30,070 nt of DNA, from assembly GCF_002414845.1 (NCBI RefSeq), contig NZ_DIAX01000022.1, positions 1 to 30,070 of the forward strand, in the 5' to 3' direction. The DNA comes from Gordonia sp. UBA5067. Lineage in GTDB: Bacteria; Actinomycetota; Actinomycetes; Mycobacteriales; Mycobacteriaceae. Both the position numbers and the translations under genes were made by a program. Each line of letters starts with the position of its first letter. Positions within the stretch are counted from its first letter, which is position 1. The notes under the pieces were generated by a model. That model saw only the letters and a list, made by a program, of their open reading frames with translations. It had not been told where the DNA came from and made no database searches. This document shows, piece after piece, positions 15,396 through 27,309 of this stretch.

Positions 15396-16423
15396 GCGCG
15401 GACTGGCCGGGGCCGGTGGCGACCGGCATCGGATCGATGCCCGGCGTCGATCCGCTCGCGGCCGCCCGACTCGCCTTCGGCGAGGTCGCACTGCCATTCG
15501 TCCCCGAGTTGCCCGGCCGCGGCGCGGGAGCCGACATGGTGGGCCGGGCCGCGGGCCTGCTCATCGATATCCCGATGGACACCCACCTCGGCGGCTACCG
15601 GCTCGGATCTGGGCGGACGCGGCTGATGAGTCGGGCCGATGGATTCTTGTGCGCCGACTTCGACGCCGTCGAAGAGGTGATCGAGCGCAGCGGATCGATC
15701 GGCACTCGGCCCGCTCGCTTCGCACCCGGCGCCAAAGCGGCGCCGGTGAAGCTGGCCTCAATCGGGCCGTTCACCTTCGCCGCTTGCGTCGAGCTCCCGT
15801 CAGGACACAAGGTGCTGCACGACAGGGGGGCCTGGCGCGATGTCGTCGGGTCGCTTGGCGAGGGTTTGGCGCGGCGGGCCGACGACCTGGCGAATCGGAC
15901 GGGCGCCGACGTTGTTGTCGAGCTGGACGAGCCGATGATCGGGTCGGTGATCGACGGCCAGATCCCACCGCTTACGAGGTTGGACGTGAATCGGGCGATT
16001 CCGGTGTCCGAGGTCGCCGAAGCACTCCTGGCGATCAGCAGCCGGGTGGGCCGTCCACTGGTGCTACACAGCTGCGGCGCGCCGCGCTGGGATCTGATCA
16101 CCCGACTGTCGGGGTACGCGGTGTCGATGGATGTCGCCGGCGTCGGCCCCGGGGACTATGACGCGTTGGGTGGGTTCCTCGATGGCGGCGGACGGTTGAT
16201 CGCCGGGGTAGTGCCGACGATGATGCCGGCGACAGCATTGTCGGCCGACGAGCTCGCTGCCCGGCTGGTGGCGGTGGTGGATCGAATCGGGCTCTCGCGC
16301 AAGGTGTTTCGGGAGCAGGTGATCGTGTCGCCGACGTGTGGTCTGGCAGGCGCCGGGGATTGGGCGGGCCGGGCCCTGGCCCTGGCGACGCGCGTCGCCG
16401 ATCAGTTGCGCCACGTCGACTGA
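15392..16423 (+). CDS. MetE-like (cobalamin-independent methionine synthase C-domain) protein
   Basis: 343-residue protein related to the zinc-binding C-terminal barrel of MetE. TGIGSMPG near the N-terminus, VELDEPM (176-182), LHSCGAP (225-231) and SPTCGLAG (313-320) are typical. His226, Cys228 and Cys316 fit the zinc ligands of MetE. It is less than half the length of true MetE and lacks the N-terminal folate-domain copy, so methionine synthesis from methyl-folate is doubtful; a related methyl transfer is possible. It is translationally coupled to mnmA. Matches Rv3015c, of unknown role, although in M. tuberculosis the two are separated. Confidence 0.82.
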   Translation: MSADWPGPVATGIGSMPGVDPLAAARLAFGEVALPFVPELPGRGAGADMVGRAAGLLIDIPMDTHLGGYRLGSGRTRLMSRADGFLCADFDAVEEVIERSGSIGTRPARFAPGAKAAPVKLASIGPFTFAACVELPSGHKVLHDRGAWRDVVGSLGEGLARRADDLANRTGADVVVELDEPMIGSVIDGQIPPLTRLDVNRAIPVSEVAEALLAISSRVGRPLVLHSCGAPRWDLITRLSGYAVSMDVAGVGPGDYDALGGFLDGGGRLIAGVVPTMMPATALSADELAARLVAVVDRIGLSRKVFREQVIVSPTCGLAGAGDWAGRALALATRVADQLRHVD

Positions 16424-16428
16424 CTCCG

Positions 16429-16490
16429 GGTGCCCACTGGGCGGTGGTGAGGTGCCCACTGGGCGGTGGTGAGGTGCCCACTCGGCGGGT
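16429..16490. repeat. 22-bp tandem repeat, 2.8 copies
   Basis: Two identical 22-base units (16429-16450, 16451-16472) and a partial, diverged third (16473-16490) lie between two convergent genes. Each full unit contains the odd-centred palindrome GCCCA-C-TGGGC. In the third copy the palindrome is damaged (GCCCACTCGGC). The repeat ends exactly at the stop codon of the YjbR-like gene. It could act as a bidirectional transcription stop or a protein-binding array, or be a dispersed repeat of the genome. Confidence 0.85.
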
Positions 16491-19406
<2,916 letters not shown>

Positions 19407-19421
19407 CCCGGGGCGTCGGGA

Positions 19422-20090
19422 TCAGCCGGACCCCTCCCCGATGGAACCGATGATGCCGATCAGGTAGCCGAGCCGGGCCACCTCCGACGGGCGGAAGTCG
19501 GGGCCGCCGACGCGCCCGAGCAGCACCGCGCGATTGGTGCCGTCAAGCGGTGCCGCGACCAGCCGGGTGTCGGCGTCACGCCATGCCTGGGGGATTCCGG
19601 CATCGTGCGGGTCGATGGTGCGGGCGGCTGACAGGGGAAGCCAGTCCGCCGCCACCAGCGGCGTCTCGGGGGTGCCCGAACTGCCGCAAACGGTGATCGC
19701 CGCACCCGAATCCGCCCGGCTGACCACGGTCGCCCACGATGCGCGCAGGACGGCCGGTGCGTCGTTCACCAGCGTCTGCAGGCGGTCGCCGCGCGACGTC
19801 GCCACGTGGTCGACGAGTTCCAGCTCGCGATGGGTGTCGAGAACGCCCGCGTAGGGGCGAACCGAATCGACGTGGGCGCCGGCCTGGGTCGCCGCGGTGA
19901 TCAGCGTGTCGGGGAGTGCGCCGATCGGGAGGGTGACGACGATGTCGTCCACGGCCCAGTCGCTGCCGCGCTCGATCACCTCCAAGGAGAGGATGTCGGC
20001 CCGGACGGCGCCGAGGGCCACGGCGAGCTGGCCGAGGCTGCCGGGGCGGTCGTCGATCGTCACGCGTAGCAGGTAGGACACCCGTCTCAT
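19422..20090 (-). CDS. ACT-domain amino-acid-binding protein
   Basis: 222-residue cytoplasmic protein with an N-terminal ACT domain ([20 protein letters not shown] and [11 protein letters not shown], about residues 5-75), which usually senses amino acids. The rest ([41 protein letters not shown]) resembles a GAF-like sensory domain, but this is less certain. The ATG at 20090 has TGGTGG just upstream. The gene is convergent with ligA (15 bases between stops) and divergent from gatC. Same arrangement as Rv3013 in M. tuberculosis. A regulatory role is inferred from the ACT domain. Confidence 0.82.
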   Translation of the reverse strand: MRRVSYLLRVTIDDRPGSLGQLAVALGAVRADILSLEVIERGSDWAVDDIVVTLPIGALPDTLITAATQAGAHVDSVRPYAGVLDTHRELELVDHVATSRGDRLQTLVNDAPAVLRASWATVVSRADSGAAITVCGSSGTPETPLVAADWLPLSAARTIDPHDAGIPQAWRDADTRLVAAPLDGTNRAVLLGRVGGPDFRPSEVARLGYLIGIIGSIGEGSG

Positions 20091-20177
20091 TGTTCCACCA
20101 GTGCCCGACGAGCGCGCGGGCACAGCCGTCCGGAGTGACGTGCGCCGCCCGGCTAGGGAGGGCCGCGAGCCGCCCAA

Positions 20178-20183
20178 TAGGCT
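20178..20183 (+). promoter_or_regulatory. putative -10 TAGGCT of the gatCA operon
   Basis: TAGGCT would start a transcript near 20190, leaving a leader of about 29 bases with the AAAGGA ribosome binding site (20206-20211). No -35 hexamer is apparent. Confidence 0.4.
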
Positions 20184-20218
20184 GTAGCCAACGTCTCCCG
20201 GCTCGAAAGGACGAGGAA

Positions 20219-20515
20219 TTGGCTGCCATTTCGCGTGACGAGGTCGCCCACTTGGCGCGATTGTCGCGGCTCGCGCTGACCGACGATGAGCTCGATCACT
20301 ACGCGACCCAGCTGGATTCGATTCTGACCCACGTCGCCGCCATCACCGAGGTGGCGGCCGACGAGGTGCCGCCGACGGCGCACCCGGCGCGGCTGGACAA
20401 CGTGCTGCGCGCCGACCAGGTGGCCCCCGGTCTCACCCGGGACCAGGCGCTGTCCGGTGCGCCGGCTGTCGAGCAGGACCGATTCGCTGTCCCGCAGATC
20501 CTCGGGGAGGAATAG
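20219..20515 (+). CDS. gatC: Asp/Glu-tRNA amidotransferase subunit C
   Basis: 98-residue small subunit that holds the GatA-GatB complex together. The family pattern is complete: [36 protein letters not shown], the [15 protein letters not shown] segment and the C-terminal [10 protein letters not shown]. The start is the TTG at 20219 (protein [12 protein letters not shown]), 7 bases after AAAGGA. No ATG or GTG is suitably placed. The stop shares a base with the GTG of gatA. Confidence 0.95.
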   Translation: MAAISRDEVAHLARLSRLALTDDELDHYATQLDSILTHVAAITEVAADEVPPTAHPARLDNVLRADQVAPGLTRDQALSGAPAVEQDRFAVPQILGEE

Positions 20516-22002
20516 TGACGCAGAACTACACCGCCGTCGACGGCGGCATCTTGGACGCGACCGCTGCCCGGCTCGGCGAGCAGATCGCCGCGCGCGAGAT
20601 CTCCTCGGTCGAGGTGACCCGGGCCTTCCTCGACCGCATTGCGCAGGTCGACGATGCGATCGGTGCCTATCTGCACGTGGGGGCCGATGCGGCACTGGCT
20701 GCGGCGCAGCGGGCCGACGCGGCAATCGCCGCCGGTGAGGCGACGTCGCCGTTGACCGGTGTGCCGATCGCACTCAAAGACGTGTTCACCACCGTTGATG
20801 CGCCGACGACCTGCGGTTCGAAGATTCTCGAGGGCTGGGTTCCGCCCTATGACGCGACGGTGACCGCCAAGCTGCGCGCGGCGGGCCTGCCGATTCTCGG
20901 TAAAACCAACATGGACGAGTTTGCGATGGGCAGCTCGACGGAGAACTCCGCCTACCAGGTGACGCGCAACCCGTGGGACACCGAGCGTATTCCCGGTGGT
21001 TCCGGCGGCGGTAGCGCCGCGGCACTCGCGTCCCACTCGGCGCCGCTGGCCATCGGTACCGACACTGGCGGCTCCATCCGGCAGCCCGCTGCGGTAACCG
21101 CCACGGTCGGTGTCAAGCCGACGTACGGCACGGTGTCGCGCTACGGACTGGTCGCCTGCGCCTCGTCGCTCGATCAGGGTGGACCGTGTGGCCGCACGGT
21201 GCTGGACACCGCGTTGCTGCACGAGGTCATCGCCGGGCACGATCCGCGTGACTCGACGTCGATCGACGCTCCCGTCGGCGACCTGGCCGGCGCCGCGCGA
21301 CTCGGCGCCGCGGGCGATTTGACCGGCGTGCGCGTCGGGGTGGTGACGGAATTGGGCGGCGACGGCTATCAGCCCGGCGTCCTCGCCTCGTTCGAGGCCG
21401 CGGTCTCGACGCTGACCGACCGGGGCGCCGAAGTCGTCGAGGTGAGTTGCCCGCACTTCACCTACGCGCTGGGCGCGTACTACCTGATCCTGCCGTCGGA
21501 GGTGTCGAGCAATCTCGCCCGCTTCGACGCGATGCGCTACGGGTTGCGCGTCGGCGACGACGGCGCGCACAGTGCCGACGAGGTGATGGCGCTGACCCGG
21601 GAGGCCGGGTTCGGTCCAGAGGTCAAGCGCCGCATCATGATCGGCACGTACGCGTTGTCGGCGGGCTACTACGACGCCTACTACGGACAGGCGCAGAAGG
21701 TGCGCACCCTGATCGCGCGGGACTTTGCGACGGCCTTCGCATCGGTCGATGTGCTCGTCTCGCCGGTGACCCCGACAACGGCGTTCAAGCTGGGGGAGAA
21801 GGTTGACGATCCGCTGGCGATGTACCTGTTCGACCTGTGCACCCTGCCGGTGAACCTTGCCGGCGTCGCCGCGATGTCGGTGCCGTCCGGATTGTCCGAG
21901 GGACTGCCGGTGGGTCTGCAGATCATGGCACCAGCGCTGGCCGACGACCGGTTGTACCGCGTCGGCGCCGCTTACGAGGCGGCGCGCGGATCCATCGGGT
22001 AG
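20515..22002 (+). CDS. gatA: Asp/Glu-tRNA amidotransferase subunit A
   Basis: 495-residue glutaminase subunit. It releases ammonia from glutamine for GatB, which amidates Glu-tRNA(Gln) or Asp-tRNA(Asn). The amidase-signature triad is intact: Lys88 in PIALKD, cis-Ser163 in [10 protein letters not shown], and nucleophile Ser187 in [10 protein letters not shown], with the same spacing as in Staphylococcus GatA. The GTG start overlaps the gatC stop by one base and has GGGGAGG at 20504-20510. Matches Rv3011c. Confidence 0.97.
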   Translation: MTQNYTAVDGGILDATAARLGEQIAAREISSVEVTRAFLDRIAQVDDAIGAYLHVGADAALAAAQRADAAIAAGEATSPLTGVPIALKDVFTTVDAPTTCGSKILEGWVPPYDATVTAKLRAAGLPILGKTNMDEFAMGSSTENSAYQVTRNPWDTERIPGGSGGGSAAALASHSAPLAIGTDTGGSIRQPAAVTATVGVKPTYGTVSRYGLVACASSLDQGGPCGRTVLDTALLHEVIAGHDPRDSTSIDAPVGDLAGAARLGAAGDLTGVRVGVVTELGGDGYQPGVLASFEAAVSTLTDRGAEVVEVSCPHFTYALGAYYLILPSEVSSNLARFDAMRYGLRVGDDGAHSADEVMALTREAGFGPEVKRRIMIGTYALSAGYYDAYYGQAQKVRTLIARDFATAFASVDVLVSPVTPTTAFKLGEKVDDPLAMYLFDLCTLPVNLAGVAAMSVPSGLSEGLPVGLQIMAPALADDRLYRVGAAYEAARGSIG

Positions 22003-22006
22003 CGGT

Positions 22007-22012
22007 TAGATT
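22007..22012 (+). promoter_or_regulatory. possible -10 TAGATT of pfkA
   Basis: TAGATT begins 5 bases after the gatA stop. It would give a leader of about 45 bases with the GAGGGGGGA ribosome binding site. This allows pfkA to be transcribed apart from gatCA. Confidence 0.35.
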
Positions 22013-22062
22013 GGGTGCCAGCACGTTTGCCACCCATACCTTTCCCGAGGGGGGATCTGCGC

Positions 22063-23097
22063 ATGGCCCGCTACGGCATCTTGACATCCGGTGGCGATTG
22101 CCCCGGCTTGAACGCGGTCATCCGCGGCATCGTCCTCGACAGTGATACCGGTCTCAACGACTTCACCTACGTCGGTTTCAAGGACGGATTCTGGGGCCTG
22201 GTCTACGGCGAGACGATCAACCTGGATCGTTCTGCGGTCCGGGGCATCTCCAAAGAGGGCGGCACGATCCTGGGGACCAGCCGTTTCGGGCCGTATACCG
22301 AACCCGACGGCGGGCCGGACAACATCAAGAAGGCGCTCGAGCGCATCGGTGTCGACGGTGTGATCGCCATCGGCGGTGATGGCACGATGGCCGCGGCGAA
22401 CCGGCTCTACGAGGACGGCATCCCCACCGTCGGCGTGCCCAAGACCATCGACAACGATCTCGAGGCGACCGACTACACCTTCGGGTTCAACACCGCAGTG
22501 GAGATCGCTACCGAAGCCGTCGATCGGTTGCGCACCACGGGCAACTCGCACAAGCGCTGCATGGTGTTGGAGGTGATGGGCCGCCACGCCGGCTGGATCG
22601 CCATGTACTCGGGACTGGCCGGTGGCGCGCACGCCATCCTGATCCCCGAGTCGCCAGAATCGGTCGACCAAATATGTGCGTGGGTGACCAGCGTCCGCGA
22701 CCGTGGCCGCGCGCCGATGGTCGTCGTCGCCGAAGGATTCACCTTCCCGGGGATGGAAGAGGCCCACTCGCACAAGGGACTCGACGGGTTCAACCGCCCG
22801 CGCCTCGGCGGGATCGGTGAGATCCTCGCCCCGATCATCGAGGAGCGGACGGGAATCGAAACGCGCGCAACGGTTCTGGGCCACATCCAGCGGGGCGGTG
22901 TGCCCAGTGCGTGGGACCGGGTGCTGGGCACCCGGTTCGGGTTCGCCGTGCCCGAACTCATCGCCGACGGCGGCTGGGGTCAGATGCTGGCCCTGCGGGG
23001 CACCGACATCGTGCGCGTGCCCTTCGCCGACGCGGTCGGCCACACGAAGACTGTTCCGCTGGACTTCTACGGGGAGGCCCGAGCGGTCTTCGGCTGA
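22063..23097 (+). CDS. pfkA: 6-phosphofructokinase, group III type
   Basis: 344-residue enzyme that phosphorylates fructose 6-phosphate. MARYGILTSGGDCPGLNAVIRG, IGGDGT (103-108), PKTIDNDL (126-133, with the catalytic Asp), MGRHAGWIA and GHIQRGG are all present. The donor-site residues are mixed: Gly107 (E. coli Gly104) is the ATP type, while Lys127 replaces E. coli Gly124, the residue seen in pyrophosphate enzymes. Actinobacterial enzymes with this pair are known to use ATP, so ATP is more likely. The ATG at 22063 follows GAGGGGGGA. Matches Rv3010c in the same place between gatA and gatB. Confidence 0.93.
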   Translation: MARYGILTSGGDCPGLNAVIRGIVLDSDTGLNDFTYVGFKDGFWGLVYGETINLDRSAVRGISKEGGTILGTSRFGPYTEPDGGPDNIKKALERIGVDGVIAIGGDGTMAAANRLYEDGIPTVGVPKTIDNDLEATDYTFGFNTAVEIATEAVDRLRTTGNSHKRCMVLEVMGRHAGWIAMYSGLAGGAHAILIPESPESVDQICAWVTSVRDRGRAPMVVVAEGFTFPGMEEAHSHKGLDGFNRPRLGGIGEILAPIIEERTGIETRATVLGHIQRGGVPSAWDRVLGTRFGFAVPELIADGGWGQMLALRGTDIVRVPFADAVGHTKTVPLDFYGEARAVFG

Positions 23098-23133
23098 TCG
23101 AACTTTGTCAGTGCGCGTTTGCATACTTGGGAT

Positions 23134-23160
23134 ATCGCGAATGACTTTGGGGCATCGCGA
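23134..23160 (+). repeat. two ATCGCGA elements spaced 20 bp before the VWA gene
   Basis: ATCGCGA occurs at 23134-23140 and again at 23154-23160, exactly 20 bp apart, i.e. two helical turns. Each contains the palindrome TCGCGA. The pair lies within the 81-base gap upstream of the VWA gene and could be a repressor or activator site. No clear promoter was found in this gap. Confidence 0.35.
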
Positions 23161-23178
23161 CATCACAAGGAGGCAATA

Positions 23179-24468
23179 GTGAAGGTCAACGCACTGCTCG
23201 ACGTCAACATCGTCGCCCACGAATCCAGCGACGAGGTCGCCATCCTGCTCGAGCTCGAAGCGCCCGCTATCGCGGTGGACGCTGAGCGGCCACCGGCCGC
23301 GCTGCAGGTCGTGTTGGACCGTAGCGGCTCGATGAACGGAGCTCCCCTCGACGGCGCCAAGGAGGCGCTCATCGCGCTGGTGCGGCGTCTGCGTCCGAGT
23401 GACAATGTTGGGCTCGTTACCTTTGATGACTCGGCGCAGGTCGTGCTGCCAGCCGGGCCGCTAACCGATCCGGACGCCGCCATTGCCGCGATCGACGCGG
23501 TTGAATCTGGGGGAATGACCGACCTGTCGGCCGGCTACCTGCGGGGGATTCGCGAGATTCGCCGGGTCGCGCGTGCTGGTGGCACGATGCTGGTCATCTC
23601 CGACGGACACGTCAACGAGGGCATCCGGAAGGTCGATGAGTTCGGCGCGGTTGCCGCTAAGGCGTATTCCGACGGCATTGTCACCTCGACCCTCGGCTAC
23701 GGCGTCGGCTACGACGAGACATTGTTGTCTGCGCTATCCAAGTCTGGATCGGGCAATCACGTCTTTGCTGCCGACCCCGATCAAGCGGGCGCGGCAATTA
23801 CCCAGGAAGTCGATGGACTGCTCAGCAAGGCGGTGCAAGCGATCTCGCTGACTGTGCGCCTCGATCCGTCGGTGGAGGTACTCAAGCTGTACAACGATGT
23901 TCCCGCGCAGCAGGTCGGCGACACCACGATCATGATTGAACTGGGCGACCTGTATGCGGAGGAACAACGCAAGATCCTGCTGAAGTTGGGGGTGCCCGCG
24001 CTGAGCGGATTGGGGCTGGCCACCATCGCGACCTTGGAGGTCGCCTATGTGGAACTACCCGGACTCGTCGAGCAGGTCGTCACCCTGCCGATCAGTGTCA
24101 ATGTCGTCCCCGGCGACGAGGCGGCCGGTCGCGTGCCCAATCCCACCGTCCATTCCGAAGTTCTGTTCCAAGAAGCACAAGACGTGAAGCGACGTGCGTC
24201 GGAGGCCTTCGAACGTGGAGATTTCGACGAGGGGCAAGCACTCTTGGGTGACGCGGCAACTCGACTGTCCGAATCGATGGGTGCGGCACCTGACGACGAC
24301 GGCATTGTGGCCGGTATCCGTGCTGATCTTGCCGAGGTTGAGCGAATGAATGAGCTATCGATCGTTTGCGGGATCGAGGCCGGCTCTGAGGTATCGAAAT
24401 TGAGCCGCGATTCTCACCACCGTATGAACCGGCAGCGTGGGCGCGGGCCCCGAGCACCTCAGCGATAG
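23179..24468 (+). CDS. VWA-domain (MIDAS) cytoplasmic protein
   Basis: 429-residue protein without signal peptide or membrane segments. A von Willebrand factor A domain occupies about residues 40-215 with a complete metal site: DRSGS (Asp47, Ser49, Ser51), Thr114 in GGMTDLSAG, and Asp142 in LVISDGH. A beta-rich domain follows (about 220-330), then a helical region with [20 protein letters not shown], and a basic C-terminus. The GTG at 23179 has AAGGAGG (23168-23173) five bases upstream. The domain suggests metal-dependent protein binding; the partner is unknown. I recall no equivalent between pfkA and gatB in M. tuberculosis, and by eye the 3' half has more A/T-rich codons than its neighbours, so it may be acquired. 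Confidence 0.85.
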   Translation: MKVNALLDVNIVAHESSDEVAILLELEAPAIAVDAERPPAALQVVLDRSGSMNGAPLDGAKEALIALVRRLRPSDNVGLVTFDDSAQVVLPAGPLTDPDAAIAAIDAVESGGMTDLSAGYLRGIREIRRVARAGGTMLVISDGHVNEGIRKVDEFGAVAAKAYSDGIVTSTLGYGVGYDETLLSALSKSGSGNHVFAADPDQAGAAITQEVDGLLSKAVQAISLTVRLDPSVEVLKLYNDVPAQQVGDTTIMIELGDLYAEEQRKILLKLGVPALSGLGLATIATLEVAYVELPGLVEQVVTLPISVNVVPGDEAAGRVPNPTVHSEVLFQEAQDVKRRASEAFERGDFDEGQALLGDAATRLSESMGAAPDDDGIVAGIRADLAEVERMNELSIVCGIEAGSEVSKLSRDSHHRMNRQRGRGPRAPQR

Positions 24469-24471
24469 GAT
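24466..24471 (+). promoter_or_regulatory. -10 TAGGAT of gatB, overlapping the VWA stop codon
   Basis: TAGGAT ends 7 bases before the gatB ATG, and its first three bases are the VWA stop codon. gatB lacks a ribosome binding site, so a leaderless gatB mRNA separate from the upstream genes is likely. Confidence 0.45.
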
Positions 24472-24478
24472 TGGACGC

Positions 24479-25981
24479 ATGAGTGTGGCTACCGACGAAC
24501 TGATGGATTTCGACGACGTCATCGCACGTTTCGACCCGGTGTTGGGGATGGAGGTGCACGTCGAATTGGGGACCGCGACCAAGATGTTCTGCGGCTGCCC
24601 GACAGCGTTTGGTGCCGAGCCGAACACCCAGGTGTGCCCGGTTTGTATCGGCCTACCCGGATCGTTACCAGTGGTCAATGCCGCGGCCATCGAGTCGGCC
24701 ATCCGCATTGGCTTGGCGCTGAACTGCTCGATCCGCCCGTCGAGTGTCTTCGCGCGGAAGAACTACTTCTACCCCGACCAGCCGAAGAACTACCAGATCA
24801 GCCAATACGATGAGCCGATCGCCTTCGACGGCTATCTCGACGTCGTCTTGGCTGACGGGACACCATGGCGGGTGGAGATCGAGCGTGCCCATATGGAGGA
24901 GGACACCGGTAAGTCGCTGCACATCGGCGGCACCGGACGCATTCACGGCGCCAGCCACTCGTTGCTCGACTACAACCGCGCCGGGGTGCCGCTGGTGGAG
25001 ATCGTCACCCGGCCCATCACCGGCGCCGGCGAGCGCGCGCCGGAGGTGGCCCGCGCCTACGTCACCGCGCTGCGCGACCTACTCAAAGCCCTCGGCGTCT
25101 CCGATGTGCGTATGGACCAGGGCTCATTGCGGTGTGATGCCAACGTGTCGCTGATGGCCAAGGATGCCGATGAGTTCGGCACCCGCACCGAGACTAAGAA
25201 CGTGAACTCACTCAAGAGTGTCGAGATCGCGGTGGGCTACGAAATGCGCCGCCAGGGCGCGATTCTGGCCGCCGGCGGTGAAATCGTACAGGAGACGCGT
25301 CACTTCCACGAGGGTGACGGGTCGACGTCGGCGGGCCGCCGCAAGGAGACTGCCGAGGACTACCGCTACTTTCCCGAGCCCGATCTGCCGCCGGTGAGTC
25401 CTGCGGCCGCGTGGATCGACAAACTGCGGCAGACGTTGCCGGAGCTGCCGTGGATCCGGCGCGCCCGCATCCAGCAGGAGTGGGGGGTGTCCGACGAGGT
25501 CATGCGCGATCTGGTCAACGTCGGCGCCGTCGAGCTCATTATCGCCACCGCCGACGCGGGTGCCTCGCCGGCGGCGGCGCGCAGCTGGTGGGTGTCCTTC
25601 CTCGCCCAACAGGCGAACAGCCGCGAGGCCGAGCTCGCTGACCTCCCGATCACTCCGGCACAGGTCGCGCGGGTCGTCGCACTGGTCGACGAGGGCAAGC
25701 TGACCAACAAACTCGCCCAGCAAGTCGTCATCGGCATTCTCGACGGCGAGGGCGAGCCGGACGAAATCGTGACCGCCCGGGGTCTTGAGGTGGTGCGCGA
25801 CGATTCTGCGCTGCAACAGGCCATCGACGAGGCATTGGCCGCCAACCCCGATATTGTCGAGAAGATCCGTGGCGGCAAGGTCGCTGCGGCGGGCAAGATC
25901 GTCGGCGATGTCATGAAGGCCACCCGTGGCCAGGCCGATCCCGCCCGCGTCAAAGAACTGGTACTCGCGGCCTGCGGGTAG
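24479..25981 (+). CDS. gatB: Asp/Glu-tRNA amidotransferase subunit B
   Basis: 500-residue kinase/transamidase subunit, which activates the misacylated Glu- or Asp-tRNA with ATP and amidates it. The catalytic domain has GMEVHVEL, the zinc cysteines in FCGCP and [28 protein letters not shown], the DTGKSLH segment and [13 protein letters not shown]. The C-terminal tRNA-binding YqeY-like domain ends at [20 protein letters not shown]. The start is ATG 24479, supported by the -10 just upstream; an earlier in-frame ATG at 24437 lies inside the VWA gene. Matches Rv3009c. Confidence 0.96.
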   Translation: MSVATDELMDFDDVIARFDPVLGMEVHVELGTATKMFCGCPTAFGAEPNTQVCPVCIGLPGSLPVVNAAAIESAIRIGLALNCSIRPSSVFARKNYFYPDQPKNYQISQYDEPIAFDGYLDVVLADGTPWRVEIERAHMEEDTGKSLHIGGTGRIHGASHSLLDYNRAGVPLVEIVTRPITGAGERAPEVARAYVTALRDLLKALGVSDVRMDQGSLRCDANVSLMAKDADEFGTRTETKNVNSLKSVEIAVGYEMRRQGAILAAGGEIVQETRHFHEGDGSTSAGRRKETAEDYRYFPEPDLPPVSPAAAWIDKLRQTLPELPWIRRARIQQEWGVSDEVMRDLVNVGAVELIIATADAGASPAAARSWWVSFLAQQANSREAELADLPITPAQVARVVALVDEGKLTNKLAQQVVIGILDGEGEPDEIVTARGLEVVRDDSALQQAIDEALAANPDIVEKIRGGKVAAAGKIVGDVMKATRGQADPARVKELVLAACG

Positions 25982-25987
25982 GCGACG

Positions 25988-27172
25988 CTACATATTGCTT
26001 TCGCCGCCGGCCCCGGAGGGGACCAGGAATCGCACGACACGATCGTCGGTGGAAACGACTTTGGGTCCGTACTGCTTGTTGACGGTCGCGAACTGAATGA
26101 GTCCGTTGCCAACCGGGCGCATCCGGCCGATCGCCCCGTAGCGCTTCTCCAGCACCGCCACGGGTTTGTCTACCGACGGTTTTTCCGGTGTCGGCTCTTG
26201 CAGCGTCTCGATCCGCTGCGTGCGGATCGTGGAGACGGCGATTGTTCCGGCAGTGACCGCGCAACCGCCGAGGCCCGGTTTTTCGGGCCAAGACCACACC
26301 GTGCGCAGCGAGTTGCCGGACACCTGGGAGAGACGGTCGGCATTGTCGGTGCCGTCGGCGACGAAGATGGTGCCGTTGGACGGGCACAGGGCCGGATTGG
26401 AGCCCACCCCAGAGGCCAAGACCTTCGGCGGCGGATTGGCCCCCGACGAGAACCCGGTCACCACGAGGATCTTGCCCGCCAGCGATGCGGGGTCGGCCGC
26501 CGCAGCCGGGTTGCCGGCATCGCCGGTGGCGACGATCAACTCACCGGGCGACCGGAAGAACATGGAGCCGAGGTTGCCCGTGCGCCCCTTGGGAATGCCG
26601 GTCAGGATCGGCTTGGCGACGTCACCCTGGGCGATTCGGACGATCCGGTTGTCGGTGGCGGTGGTGATGTAGGCATACATGAGCCGATCCTGGCGATACG
26701 TCGGCGACGGGGTGAAGTCGACGAGCCCGCCGTCGCCGGACCCGTCGACGCCCGGCACGGTCACGACGACCTTGTGCTTGGAGAAGCGCTTGGCGGTAAT
26801 GATCCGGCCGGTGGTGCGCTCGGCGACAATCGTGCTGGTGCCGTCGGCGTCGCCGGGCAACAGGCCGGCCGTGGATTCCAGGCACGTCGTGATCACATTG
26901 GGGTCGGGGTCCACGCACGGGCCGGGCGGCGGTGACGGCAGCCCCTGCGGGGGCGGCGGCGGAGTCTTCGGCGGTCGTTTGACCTCGAAGGACTCGTTGT
27001 TCTTGGAGAATGGCCCGGCGTTGCGCTCGCTGTCCTGCTTGCTGAAGTCGGCGCAGCCGCCCAGGGCACCGGTGGCCAGCACCGCGAGTGCAGCGCTCAG
27101 CGCCAACGCGGAGCGGAAGCGGCGCGGTGCGCGCAGTGGGCGCGCGGCGTCGACGGCGGATTCGGCGGGCAT
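25988..27172 (-). CDS. LppZ-like lipoprotein with degenerate PQQ/glucose-sorbosone dehydrogenase fold
   Basis: 394-residue exported lipoprotein. After a basic N-terminus and hydrophobic core, the lipobox LGGC gives lipidated Cys40. A Pro-rich linker (about 65-82) precedes a beta-propeller resembling glucose/sorbosone dehydrogenases: GLVDFTPSPTYRQDRLMYAY, DNRIVRI, ILTGIP, and ELIVATGDAGNP followed by SLAGKILVV. The HNGG segment with the catalytic His of active enzymes is replaced by RTGNLG, so dehydrogenase activity is doubtful. The start is ATG 27172, 7 bases after TAGGCT. The stop is 6 bases from that of gatB. Position and domain match lppZ (Rv3006). Confidence 0.83.
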   Translation of the reverse strand: MPAESAVDAARPLRAPRRFRSALALSAALAVLATGALGGCADFSKQDSERNAGPFSKNNESFEVKRPPKTPPPPPQGLPSPPPGPCVDPDPNVITTCLESTAGLLPGDADGTSTIVAERTTGRIITAKRFSKHKVVVTVPGVDGSGDGGLVDFTPSPTYRQDRLMYAYITTATDNRIVRIAQGDVAKPILTGIPKGRTGNLGSMFFRSPGELIVATGDAGNPAAAADPASLAGKILVVTGFSSGANPPPKVLASGVGSNPALCPSNGTIFVADGTDNADRLSQVSGNSLRTVWSWPEKPGLGGCAVTAGTIAVSTIRTQRIETLQEPTPEKPSVDKPVAVLEKRYGAIGRMRPVGNGLIQFATVNKQYGPKVVSTDDRVVRFLVPSGAGGESNM

Positions 27173-27179
27173 GGAGACC

Positions 27180-27185
27180 AGCCTA
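27180..27185 (-). promoter_or_regulatory. -10 TAGGCT of the LppZ-like gene
   Basis: TAGGCT on the minus strand ends 7 bases before the ATG at 27172 and there is no ribosome binding site. It is one arm of a 137-base divergent promoter region shared with the DoxX gene. Confidence 0.45.
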
Positions 27186-27297
27186 GCGATTGCGGCCCGG
27201 TCGTCGCCGATGACACCGCCGTGGTCGTCGGACAATCGGGTGACTGCGGTCTCGACGGCCGCCGTCGCGTCTGCCCGCGAGTGGTCGGCGTTCACGA

Positions 27298-27303
27298 TAG
27301 CGT
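27298..27303 (+). promoter_or_regulatory. -10 TAGCGT of the DoxX gene
   Basis: TAGCGT ends 6 bases before the ATG at 27310, again giving a leaderless arrangement. Confidence 0.4.
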
Positions 27304-27309
27304 GGAGCA

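Noticed and set aside
12124..15497. Long minus-strand frames opposite the oxidase, desulfurase and mnmA genes
   Set aside because: The translations are Arg/Gly-rich and low in complexity, antisense to three well-supported genes.
16429..16490. CRISPR-like array
   Set aside because: Units are joined directly with no spacers, and there are fewer than three full copies.
25988..27172. Active PQQ-dependent sugar dehydrogenase
   Set aside because: The catalytic His segment is replaced and the protein matches the LppZ lipoprotein context.
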